A DNA stretch of 64,000 nucleotides from Pseudomonas sp. URIL14HWK12:I12 (GTDB taxonomy: Bacteria; Pseudomonadota; Gammaproteobacteria; Pseudomonadales; Pseudomonadaceae). Below are positions 36,272 to 43,909 of this stretch, in pieces. Both the position numbers and the translations under genes were made by a program. Location: positions 248,001 to 312,000 of the forward strand of contig NZ_QEQL01000004.1 of the NCBI RefSeq assembly GCF_003097135.1, given 5' to 3'. The first letter of the stretch is position 1; every line of letters begins with the position of its first letter. Under the pieces are notes generated by a model. It did no database searches, was not told the DNA's origin, and was given only the letters and a program-made list of their open reading frames with translations.

Positions 36272-36530
36272 AAGAGAGTGCCCGGAAAATTTCAACCAGC
36301 TCGTACTGAAGGTCATCGGCCACAGCTAGCCAATCCTGAGCTTGTTGATGCGAAAAGATCGCCGAGAGGACGAGCGGCCATTGTTCGGCCACCACGGGAG
36401 GCGCGCTGGCCAGCAAGGGCGCTGCGCGATCGAGGATATCCACCATCAGTAACGCCGCTTCGATTTCCCGTGCCAGGCGAAACAGCTCGGCGCAGCGCAC
36501 CAGTTCGTCCACCAGCGTCGGCTCAGGCAT
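36270..36530 (-). CDS. Hypothetical 86-residue helical protein
   Basis: A small, mostly helical acidic protein (MPEPTLVDELVRCAELFRLA ... YELVEIFRALS) with no membrane segment and no motif I recognise. Its ATG overlaps the Maf gene stop by eight bases, so the two are translationally coupled, and it is the last gene before fliC. A role as a partner of Maf or of flagellin handling is possible from the coupling alone. Confidence 0.7.
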   Translation of the reverse strand: MPEPTLVDELVRCAELFRLAREIEAALLMVDILDRAAPLLASAPPVVAEQWPLVLSAIFSHQQAQDWLAVADDLQYELVEIFRALS

Positions 36531-37812
36531 CGAAGGGCTCCGGCAGGATCTGGCAGCCGGCGATGGCTGCGCCGTCGCGGCTGGTATTGATGAAGCGCAC
36601 GTGAGGGCGCTGTTCTATATAGCGCTCAAGCTCACACAGGTAGCTGCGGAAGTTGAGCTGAGTGCGCACGCGCTGGCCATGGCCGTCCAGTACCCAATGG
36701 CGAGCGTCGCTCATGGTGGGGCCCAGTTCGCCATCCAGCCAGCCGGCGTGGGTGCGATCACCGGGAAAAGCGAAATCGGCGCCAAGCAGCGCGACCTGGG
36801 CCGCCCCCATGCGCACGGCGAGATCGACCGCCGGGTGAATCACGCTGCCCGCCGAATGCAGCAAGGCCATCGGCTGGCGCTTTCGCAGCGCCTCATAAAC
36901 GGGGCTGGCCGAGCAGGCTACATAACGCGGGCCTCGCCAGCTCTGGATCATCTCCGGGGCCAGCAGCGGCAGGTACACCAGCGTGACCCCTTCGTTGCCT
37001 TCAGGGGGCAGGTGCCGGTGGTTGATGCGCTGGTCGAGGGTTACAACTATGTCCGGGACAATGCCTTGCTCGATCAAGGGCCGATAGGCCGTGTCGACCG
37101 AAATCAACAAAGGCCGCTCCGGCTGCTGGCGCAATGTGCGCAGGTAATCGAAGTGCTGCTCGAGGGTCGGCCCGGTAGCCAGAACACACGCGCGCATGCC
37201 AGGGCGGCTGCCAAACAGTTCTGCAACGCTGGGGTCCTGCGCAAGAAACGGCGCATTGGCCGCCAGGCGCTCGACGATTTCAGGCGTGTCGGCTTTGAAC
37301 GGCTGGTTGTTGAAGGCCAGGTGCAGTTCGCTGACCAGCCGATCACGCACCTTGGCGTTGGCGTCGTCAGCCAGCACCAGCTCCGGCGGCGGAGCGAAGA
37401 ACGGCAGGCGTAACTCGCCCCCCTCGAATGCCTGCGCAAGATGCAGCCGCGGGTCGGCGAGCCAGTCACAGTGATCCAGCAGCTCAAGCACCAGGCGAAA
37501 CAGCGCCAGGTTGAGCACATAGACCTCGAGCCGCTGCAACGGCCGCTGCAATAACGCCCTGGGCAGGTCACCCAGGCCAGGGCCATACAAATGAAGGCAG
37601 GGTGCCTCAGGGTAGCTGGCCGCCTGCAGTTGAGCTTCTGCCAAGCGGTCGTGGCGGCTGCTGAGCTGGATACCTTGAACCGAGAGCGTGGAGCCAAGCC
37701 CTTCGACCAGCTGAGCATCGAGCGCCTGGGCCTGGGCCTGCTCGACAGCCGCGGCCAGGGCCGGCCAGCGCGCCACCAGCACGGCCATGTTCGCCGCCAA
37801 ACACTCGCTCAT
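36523..37812 (-). CDS. Maf-type motility accessory factor (flagellin nonulosonate transferase)
   Basis: A 429-residue protein of the Maf/DUF115 (MptE-like) family. The central domain has GSRPGMRACVLATGPTLEQH, then LISVDTAYRPLIEQGIVPDIVVTLDQ, and further on VALLGADFAFPGDRTHAGW. Maf proteins transfer nonulosonic acids such as pseudaminic acid from CMP donors to Ser/Thr of flagellin in the cytoplasm. The pseB-C-F-G-I operon just upstream supplies a suitable donor. It follows the KAS III-like gene by 18 bases and is coupled to the 86-residue gene. Confidence 0.88.
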   Translation of the reverse strand: MSECLAANMAVLVARWPALAAAVEQAQAQALDAQLVEGLGSTLSVQGIQLSSRHDRLAEAQLQAASYPEAPCLHLYGPGLGDLPRALLQRPLQRLEVYVLNLALFRLVLELLDHCDWLADPRLHLAQAFEGGELRLPFFAPPPELVLADDANAKVRDRLVSELHLAFNNQPFKADTPEIVERLAANAPFLAQDPSVAELFGSRPGMRACVLATGPTLEQHFDYLRTLRQQPERPLLISVDTAYRPLIEQGIVPDIVVTLDQRINHRHLPPEGNEGVTLVYLPLLAPEMIQSWRGPRYVACSASPVYEALRKRQPMALLHSAGSVIHPAVDLAVRMGAAQVALLGADFAFPGDRTHAGWLDGELGPTMSDARHWVLDGHGQRVRTQLNFRSYLCELERYIEQRPHVRFINTSRDGAAIAGCQILPEPFDA

Positions 37813-37830
37813 CGCAGGCTCCAGCCAGGG

Positions 37831-38760
37831 TCAGCGGTAAAGGATAGCCGAACCCCACGACAACCCGACACCGAAGCCGCTGATGGCCACGCGGCGCCAG
37901 GTGGAATCGAACAGGTGCCGCTCAAGCAGCAACGCGATGCTTGAAGAGACAGTATTGCCGGTTTCGAGCATATCCTTGACGAACTTGTCAGGGCCTTGCT
38001 CCTCATCGAAGCGACGCGCAACCGCATCGACGATGGCTGCGCTGCCCTGGTGGATGCAGAACGCGTCGATCTCGGCCGAGGTCAGCCCTTGCGCGTTGAG
38101 CAACTCATTCAGATGAGCCGGCACCTTGACCAAGGCGAAGTTGAAGACCTGGCGGCCGTTCATGTAGAACTGGCCATCGGTGACTTTCAGGTGCTCGGCG
38201 CCGCTGCCATCTGTGCCGAAACGCGCGCCGCCAAGTTTCCAGGCCGGGTCGTGGCCCATCCAGGTCGCCGTGGCGGCATCGCCGAAGAGCATCGCTGTAT
38301 TGCGGTCTTCGGGGTTGACGATTTTCGAGTAAGGGTCGGCGGTCACCAGCAGGCCGTTCTTCAGGCCCGCCGCTTCCATGAACCCCTTGAGCGCGTAGAT
38401 CCCGTAGACGTACCCCGAGCAACCCAGGGAAATATCGAAAGCGGCCACATGGGTGGGCAGGCCGAGCTTGTGCTGGACGATGGCGGCAGTATGGGGCAGG
38501 CCTTCCTCGTCTCCGTTCTGGGTCACCACGATCAGGGCGTCGATCGCATCGAGATTCAAGTCGGGGTTGCTGGCCTGCAAGTTGCGCACCGCGGCCACGC
38601 ACAGGTCGGAAGTTTCCTGGCCCGGGTCTTTGCGCGGCAGGAAGGCCGAGCCGATCTTGCCGAGTATGAAGGTTTCGTCCTTGCCGAATTTGGCGCCTTG
38701 GGCGTAGTTGTCGACGCCAGCGCTGGGGATGTAGCTCGCAATGCTTTTGATGCCAATCAT
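37831..38760 (-). CDS. Ketoacyl-ACP synthase III-like protein
   Basis: A 309-residue thiolase-fold enzyme with the full KAS III triad: Cys114 in DISLGCSGYVYG, His237 in FCIHQGSA, and Asn269 in ETGNTVSSSIALLLE. It therefore looks catalytically able. KAS III-like genes recur in Pseudomonas flagellin islands, where acyl groups decorate the sugars. Here it sits between pseI and maf, near where pseH would be expected, and may condense or transfer an acyl group for the glycan (inference). Housekeeping FabH seems less likely given the context. Confidence 0.85.
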   Translation of the reverse strand: MIGIKSIASYIPSAGVDNYAQGAKFGKDETFILGKIGSAFLPRKDPGQETSDLCVAAVRNLQASNPDLNLDAIDALIVVTQNGDEEGLPHTAAIVQHKLGLPTHVAAFDISLGCSGYVYGIYALKGFMEAAGLKNGLLVTADPYSKIVNPEDRNTAMLFGDAATATWMGHDPAWKLGGARFGTDGSGAEHLKVTDGQFYMNGRQVFNFALVKVPAHLNELLNAQGLTSAEIDAFCIHQGSAAIVDAVARRFDEEQGPDKFVKDMLETGNTVSSSIALLLERHLFDSTWRRVAISGFGVGLSWGSAILYR

Positions 38761-38851
38761 CGTGGCTTCCTGAATCTTTCAACGTCCAGCGGCGCGCGTG
38801 GCAGGCGCTGGTTGGAATGGCGGCGCCAAAGCCCCGGCGCGGCCTTATTTA

Positions 38852-38908
38852 TCATGACATGACTGTGAAGATGCGCGCCATGACCAGCAGGTCACGCTTG
38901 GACGTCAT
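38852..38908 (-). CDS. 18-codon ORF coupled to pseI (possible gene relic)
   Basis: An ATG at 38908 overlaps the pseI stop as ATGA, exactly like the other junctions of the operon, but the frame closes after 18 codons (MTSKRDLLVMARIFTVMS). About 90 bases of non-coding sequence then precede the KAS III-like gene. It may be a leader peptide, or the start of a gene lost by deletion. No homology can be judged from 18 residues. Confidence 0.35.
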   Translation of the reverse strand: MTSKRDLLVMARIFTVMS

Positions 38909-39966
38909 TTTTCTGCAACCTCTACTTCCACCAACGCCCAGGACAGTGGCGTCCCTCGCGCGATAGGTGCGCGAGCTCGGCTGCCGAGCACCGCATCCAG
39001 GTGCCGGGGCGCCAGCCCCAGGCCAGGTCGGATCGCCCGCACGCAACTGGCATCGAGTACCTCACCGGCCGCGACATCCCGGACCACGTAAAGCGAGCGC
39101 CGGTACACCAGCGACTTGCGCTCGGCCTCTGTCGGGCCATAGTGCACGCGCCCCAGGGCCTGCCAGGCGCGCTCGGTTTCCGTGACCAGGCACGCCAGCT
39201 CGGCGGGCTCAAGCGAGAAACTGGCGTCAACGCCGCCGGCCGCGCGGCTGAGTGTGAAATGTTTTTCAATCACTGTTGCGCCCAACGCCACCGCTGCTAC
39301 CGCCGCCCCGACGCCAGCGGTGTGATCAGACAGCCCCACTTCGCAGCCAAACAGCTCACGCAGGTGCGGCAGCGTGCGCAGGTGGGTGTTCTGCGGGCTG
39401 GCGGGGTAGGTGCTGGTGCACTTGAGCAGTATCAGGTCCTGGCAGCCGGCGGCACGCGCGGTGGCTACGCTGAGCTCCAGCTCCGCCAGGCTGGCCATGC
39501 CCGTGGAGATGATCAGCGGTTTGCCGGTGGCCGCTGCGCGACGAATCAGGGGCAGGTCGGTGTTTTCGAAACTGGCGATCTTGTACGCCGGCACGTCCAG
39601 GCTTTCGAGAAAATCCACCGCGCTCTCATCGAACGGAGAGGAAAACGCCAACATGCCGTGCTTGCGCGCGCGTTCGAAAATCGCGGGGTGCCATTCCCAA
39701 GGGGTGTGCGCCTGCTGGTAGAGCGCGTACAGCGAGGTGTCGGCCCAGAGGCTGTCCGGGTCGCTGATGTGAAACTCCCCCTGGTTCAGGTCCAGGGTCA
39801 TGGTGTCGGCGGTGTAGGTTTGCAACTTGAGCGCATGGGCGCCGGCTGCGGCCGCGGCATCCACGATCGCCAACGCTGTATCCAGCGACTGGTTATGGTT
39901 GCCGCTCATTTCCGCGATCACCAGCGGCGCGTGGCCGGGCCCGATAGCTCGATGGCCGATGTTCAT
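38905..39966 (-). CDS. pseI: Pseudaminic acid synthase
   Basis: A 353-residue NeuB-family enzyme that condenses a 2,4-diacylamido-2,4,6-trideoxy-L-altrose with phosphoenolpyruvate. The TIM barrel includes VIAEMSGNHNQSLDTALAIV, FSSPFDESAVDFLE, IASFENTDLPLI, and ISTGMASLAELE, followed by LKCTSTYPA and GLSDHT. The C-terminal SAF (antifreeze-like) domain begins SLYVVRDVAAGEVLD. GNHNQS and the FENTD segment resemble PseI rather than sialic-acid NeuB. The start overlaps the pseG stop by four bases. Confidence 0.92.
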   Translation of the reverse strand: MNIGHRAIGPGHAPLVIAEMSGNHNQSLDTALAIVDAAAAAGAHALKLQTYTADTMTLDLNQGEFHISDPDSLWADTSLYALYQQAHTPWEWHPAIFERARKHGMLAFSSPFDESAVDFLESLDVPAYKIASFENTDLPLIRRAAATGKPLIISTGMASLAELELSVATARAAGCQDLILLKCTSTYPASPQNTHLRTLPHLRELFGCEVGLSDHTAGVGAAVAAVALGATVIEKHFTLSRAAGGVDASFSLEPAELACLVTETERAWQALGRVHYGPTEAERKSLVYRRSLYVVRDVAAGEVLDASCVRAIRPGLGLAPRHLDAVLGSRARAPIARGTPLSWALVEVEVAEK

Positions 39967-40988
39967 GAATGCTCCTTGGGAGATGTGGTAATGGCCGCCA
40001 GGGCGTTCACCACCCGTGCGGTGCCCTGCCCGTCTACCAGTGTGCGGCCGCGTGCGGCCATGGCAGAGGTGGCGATCGGATCAGCCAGCAGCGCCGTGAC
40101 CGCCCCGCGTAGCGAAGCTTCGCTGACCTGCTCGGCATCGCCCAGATAGCGGTGCGCTCCGGCTGCTGCCAGGCAGGCGGCATTTTCACGTTGATTGGCC
40201 GCCACGCTCAGGCACAGGGTAGGCACGCCGATGGCTGCGCGTTCCCAACTGCTGCTGCCGCCTGCCCCTATGCACAGCCCGGCCTGGCGCAGCAACAGGG
40301 GCATCTCTGAAGTAAAACCGTACAGGCGCCAGCCCGGCCGTTCACCGACCAGCGCCTCCAGGGCGGGATGATCGGGGTTGCCGGCGCCGGCTACCAGGGT
40401 GGCCTGCACCGCGGGGATGCTCGCCAGTGCCCGGGCGACCTTCAGCGTCACCCCTCGCGGGTCGAAGCCGCCCACGCTGACCAGTATGCGCTCCAGCGGC
40501 TGCGCAGGCGCCGGTGGCTGAGCGTACTCCGGCCCCAGCAGGGCGTAAGCCGGGCCCAGCAGGCATTGGCCACCCGCCGGTAGCCTTGCAGCGTAGCGTT
40601 CGGCGCTGGCGGTCAGGTTCTGATCGAGCAGCAGGTCGCAGGCATGAGGCCGATCAGCCAGGTCGTCCACCACCATCAGGTGCCGAGCCAGCGCCCGCGC
40701 GCCCTGCTCCCAGTGATGCGCCAGGTCGTAATGATCGACGATCAGCCAATCGGCCCTGGCTCCTAAACGTTCACGCCAGTGGGCCCAGGCCGGCGCATGG
40801 TCACCCGACCAGGGTAACCAGTGCGCGCCGGCTGTTTCGATCTGCTGCGGGTCGAAGCCCGGCAATGGCTGGCACAGAAAGGTCACTCTCGCGCCTTTGG
40901 CGATGAGGGCGCGCGCCAGCACCAGGCAGCGTGCAAGGTGGCCGCGGCCTAGGGTGGTGCTGGCGTCGCAGCGCACCAGTACCTTCAT
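39963..40988 (-). CDS. pseG: UDP-diacetamido-trideoxyaltropyranose hydrolase
   Basis: A 341-residue GT-B-fold hydrolase that removes UDP in pseudaminic acid synthesis. The N-terminal RCDASTTLGRGHLARCLVLA contains the catalytic His. Also seen are LIVDHYDLAHHWE and the UDP-binding region IGAGGSSSWERAAIGVPTLCL. There is no extra acetyltransferase domain at either end, so PseH is not fused to it. It overlaps pseF and pseI by four bases each. Confidence 0.92.
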   Translation of the reverse strand: MKVLVRCDASTTLGRGHLARCLVLARALIAKGARVTFLCQPLPGFDPQQIETAGAHWLPWSGDHAPAWAHWRERLGARADWLIVDHYDLAHHWEQGARALARHLMVVDDLADRPHACDLLLDQNLTASAERYAARLPAGGQCLLGPAYALLGPEYAQPPAPAQPLERILVSVGGFDPRGVTLKVARALASIPAVQATLVAGAGNPDHPALEALVGERPGWRLYGFTSEMPLLLRQAGLCIGAGGSSSWERAAIGVPTLCLSVAANQRENAACLAAAGAHRYLGDAEQVSEASLRGAVTALLADPIATSAMAARGRTLVDGQGTARVVNALAAITTSPKEHS

Positions 40989-41683
40989 CGCTTGAGCTCA
41001 CCGCTGTGCCAGAGCACCTGCTGCATCAGCTCGGCGCGATGCCAATCTTCCTCGGTGTCGATGTCCTGCACCCGGTGGCGCGGCAGGATTATCGGCAAGC
41101 TTGCGCCAGAAAATACCGGTGTGCCGGCTAGCCAGGCCTGGCGGCGGCCCCAGTAAAACTGGCCGGCGTCCTGATACGCCACTGGCAGGTCTTGGGAGCG
41201 AGTACCGGCATGTTCAGGGTACAGCGGCGCCACCCCGCTTTCACCCAGCACCAGCGCACGCTGTACCGGAAAACCGAACGCGCACACCGAAAATGCATAC
41301 TCATGCCGTGGGCTTGCCTGCAGCCGCCAAAGGCCCTCGCGCAGGGTTTCAGGTGCCAGTAGCGGTGCGGTAGCGTAAAGGCAGCAGACTATCTCATGTG
41401 CCGGCAAGCGGCTCACGGCGTCTGCGACCACTGCTGAAGTACCGGTGTAATCGTCGGCAAGTGCCGCGTCGCGCATGAACGGCACGTCGGCGCCCTCAGC
41501 ACGGGCAACCGCAGCGATCGCCTCATCGTCGGTGCTTACCACAATGCGCGCGAAACAGCCGGCGGCCTGGGCGGCACGGATGCTCCAGGCAATCATGGGC
41601 ACGCCATTGAACAGCCGTATGTTCTTGCCAGCGATGCGCTTGCTGCCGCCACGTGCCGGGATCACCGCCAATGGGCCAGTCAT
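40985..41683 (-). CDS. pseF: CMP-pseudaminic acid synthetase
   Basis: A 232-residue cytidylyltransferase of the CMP-NeuAc synthetase family. It has AVIPARGGSKRIAGKNIRLF at the N-terminus, PMIAWSI, VVSTDDEAIAAVA, and AYQDAGQFYWGRR (the QDxGQFY motif seen in PseF). It activates the nonulosonate as a CMP donor for Maf. The ATG at 41683 overlaps the pseC stop (ATGA); a GTG three codons earlier exists but is less likely. Confidence 0.92.
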   Translation of the reverse strand: MTGPLAVIPARGGSKRIAGKNIRLFNGVPMIAWSIRAAQAAGCFARIVVSTDDEAIAAVARAEGADVPFMRDAALADDYTGTSAVVADAVSRLPAHEIVCCLYATAPLLAPETLREGLWRLQASPRHEYAFSVCAFGFPVQRALVLGESGVAPLYPEHAGTRSQDLPVAYQDAGQFYWGRRQAWLAGTPVFSGASLPIILPRHRVQDIDTEEDWHRAELMQQVLWHSGELKR

Positions 41684-42834
41684 CGTACGCACTCCAGCGC
41701 ATCAAGCAGTGCTGCAACCACCTGGTCCTGCATCGCATCGGTCAGGTCGGCATACAGGGGCAAGCTGATCGAACGCTTATAGCACGCCTCGGCCTCCGGG
41801 AAATCGCCCTCGGCAAAGCCCATGCGGCGGTACCAAGGCTGCAGATGCACCGGGTGATAATGCACGTTCACGCCGATGCCCGATGCGCGCAAAGCGTCGA
41901 AAATCGCGCGGCGATGGGCCGCAGGCACCTGCACCACATACAGGTGCCAGGCCGAGTCGGCCAGCGCCTGGGGTTGCGGCAACGCAACGCCGGCGGCCTT
42001 GAGCGCCTGCGAATAGCGATCAGCCAGCGCCCGCCGCCGTGCGATGAAACCGTCGAGCTTGGCCAATTGCGACAGGCCAAGGGCTGCTTGCAGGTCAGTG
42101 GCGCGGTAGTTGAAACCCAGCTCGATCTGCTGGTAGTACCAGCCACCTTCGCTGGGGCCCTCCATGGCGGCCGGGTCGCGGGTGACCCCATGGCTGCGCA
42201 AGCGGCGCAGATGCTCGGCGGTAGCCGCATCGCGCACCAGCACCATGCCGCCTTCACCCGTGGTGATGATCTTGACCGGGTGAAAGCTGAACACCGTCAT
42301 GTCGGCAAATGCATTGCTTCCCACCGGTGCCCCCGCGTAGCGAGCGCCGATGGCGTGGGAGGCGTCCTCGATCAGGGCGAAGCCATAGTGGTCAGCCAGT
42401 GCACGCATACCTTGCAGGTCGCAGCTCTGCCCGGCGAAGGCTACCGGCACCACCACCTTTGGCAGCCTGCCCTGGGCGCGTGCGCGCTCCAGCTTTGCCT
42501 GCAGTGCCGGCAGGCTCATGTTGAGCGTGCCGGGGTCGATGTCGACGAAATCCACCTGCGCGCCACAGTAAAGGGCGCAATTGGCAGAGGCGACGAAGGT
42601 GTTGGGCGAGGTCCAAAGCCAATCCCCTGCGCCCAGGCCTGCGGCGAGGCAGGCGATGTGCAATGCGGCAGTGGCATTGCAGACAAACACCGCATGCGCA
42701 GCGCCGCAGCGTTCGGCAACAGCGCGCTCGAACCGCTCGATGGCTGGCCCCTGGGTCAGCCAGTCGGAGCGCAGCGTCTCGACCACCGCCTGGATGTCGG
42801 CATCATCGATGTGCTGGCGGCCGTAAGGGATCAT
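41680..42834 (-). CDS. pseC: UDP-4-amino-4,6-dideoxy-L-altrosamine aminotransferase
   Basis: A 384-residue DegT/DnrJ-family PLP aminotransferase. Lys188 in VFSFHPVKIITTGEGG is the expected PLP lysine, and EDASHAIGA is the conserved acidic region. The N-terminal IPYGRQHIDDADIQAVVETL and WLTQGP are typical of PseC. It aminates the product of PseB at C4. ATGA overlaps join it to pseB and pseF. Confidence 0.93.
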   Translation of the reverse strand: MIPYGRQHIDDADIQAVVETLRSDWLTQGPAIERFERAVAERCGAAHAVFVCNATAALHIACLAAGLGAGDWLWTSPNTFVASANCALYCGAQVDFVDIDPGTLNMSLPALQAKLERARAQGRLPKVVVPVAFAGQSCDLQGMRALADHYGFALIEDASHAIGARYAGAPVGSNAFADMTVFSFHPVKIITTGEGGMVLVRDAATAEHLRRLRSHGVTRDPAAMEGPSEGGWYYQQIELGFNYRATDLQAALGLSQLAKLDGFIARRRALADRYSQALKAAGVALPQPQALADSAWHLYVVQVPAAHRRAIFDALRASGIGVNVHYHPVHLQPWYRRMGFAEGDFPEAEACYKRSISLPLYADLTDAMQDQVVAALLDALECVR

Positions 42835-43829
42835 GCCAGGTGCTCATGCATCGCACGGATGGCCTGCACGTCCAGAAACTGCGGGTTTGTGTCGGAGCGG
42901 TACTCGAAGTCCTCGGCCACCGGCACACCGGTATCGCCCGTGGCGTCGATGGCAAAATCCACTTCAACCTGGGTGAAGCGCACTGCCGGCTGAATGGTGT
43001 AATGCTGGGCGAACTCCAGGGTCATGCGTGCATCGTCCTGCGGCACCATCAACTCATGAAGCTTTTCGCCGGGCCGGATGCCTACGGTGTGTCGCGGTAA
43101 ACCAGGGGCCAGCGCCGAGGCTAGGTCGGTGATATGGATCGACGGCAGCTTGGGCACGAAGATTTCGCCGCCGTGCATACGGGCGAAGCTGTCCATGACG
43201 AATTGCACACCGTGATCGAGGGTGATCCAGAACCGCGTCATACGCTCATCGGTAATGGGCAGATGGTCGGCCCCCTCCGCCAAAAGGCGGCGAAAGTACG
43301 GCACCACGGAGCCGCGAGAGCCCGCAACGTTGCCGTAGCGCACCACACAGAACCGCGTAGCATCCCGGCCTGCAATGTTGTTGGCAGCGACGAACAGCTT
43401 GTCAGAGAGCAGCTTGGTGGCGCCGTAGAGGTTCACCGGGCTAGCGGCCTTATCGGTCGACAGCGCCACGACTTTTTCCACGCCGTTCTCGATGGCCGCA
43501 GCGATGACGTTTTCCGCCCCGTTGACGTTGGTGCGGATGCACTCGCCCGGGTTGTATTCGGCAGCGGGCACTTGCTTGAGCGCGGCAGCGTGCACGACGA
43601 AATCAATGCCCCGTAAAGCGGCCTTCAGCCGATCAGCGTCGCGTACATCGCCCAGGAAGTAACGCATGCACGGCGCATCGAAATACTGCTGCATTTCGTA
43701 TTGCTTGAGTTCGTCGCGCGAGAACACCACCACCCGACGAGGGCGGTACTGCTCCAGCAGGCGGCGGATGAAACGCTGGCCGAACGAGCCCGTGCCGCCT
43801 GTGATGAGAATCGATTTTCCGTCGAACAT
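42831..43829 (-). CDS. pseB: UDP-GlcNAc 4,6-dehydratase (inverting)
   Basis: A 332-residue SDR-type dehydratase/5-epimerase that starts the pathway from UDP-GlcNAc. It has the NADP motif TGGTGSFG and FSRDELKQYEMQQ, and the active-site residues Asp126, Lys127 and Tyr135 in STDKAASPVNLYGATK, typical of PseB/FlaA1. It is the first gene of the pse set, 80 bp after the 962-residue glycosyltransferase. Confidence 0.95.
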   Translation of the reverse strand: MFDGKSILITGGTGSFGQRFIRRLLEQYRPRRVVVFSRDELKQYEMQQYFDAPCMRYFLGDVRDADRLKAALRGIDFVVHAAALKQVPAAEYNPGECIRTNVNGAENVIAAAIENGVEKVVALSTDKAASPVNLYGATKLLSDKLFVAANNIAGRDATRFCVVRYGNVAGSRGSVVPYFRRLLAEGADHLPITDERMTRFWITLDHGVQFVMDSFARMHGGEIFVPKLPSIHITDLASALAPGLPRHTVGIRPGEKLHELMVPQDDARMTLEFAQHYTIQPAVRFTQVEVDFAIDATGDTGVPVAEDFEYRSDTNPQFLDVQAIRAMHEHLA

Positions 43830-43841
43830 GTGGCTGCCCTG

Positions 43842-43890
43842 CTCCGGTGACAGATCTTTGACCCCTAGGGGGTCGATGCCCGTTCCGGAG
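43842..43890. other. Nested inverted repeat between glycosyltransferase and pseB
   Basis: The 80-bp gap contains CTCCGG (43842-43847) pairing with CCGGAG (43885-43890). Inside it is the near-palindrome GACCCCTAGGGGGTC (43860-43874). The gap lies downstream of pseB's start on the minus strand only in the sense of preceding it, so it could be a terminator for the upstream gene or an operator for pseB. No promoter hexamers are obvious. Confidence 0.35.
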
Positions 43891-43909
43891 CAAGATACAG
43901 GCCAGCGCG

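Noticed and set aside
40985..43829. legionaminic or sialic acid pathway instead of pseudaminic acid
   Set aside because: PseB (inverting dehydratase) with TDKAASPVNLYGATK, the PseG hydrolase and the PseI-like synthase fit the pse route. No LegB/LegG or NeuC homologue is present.
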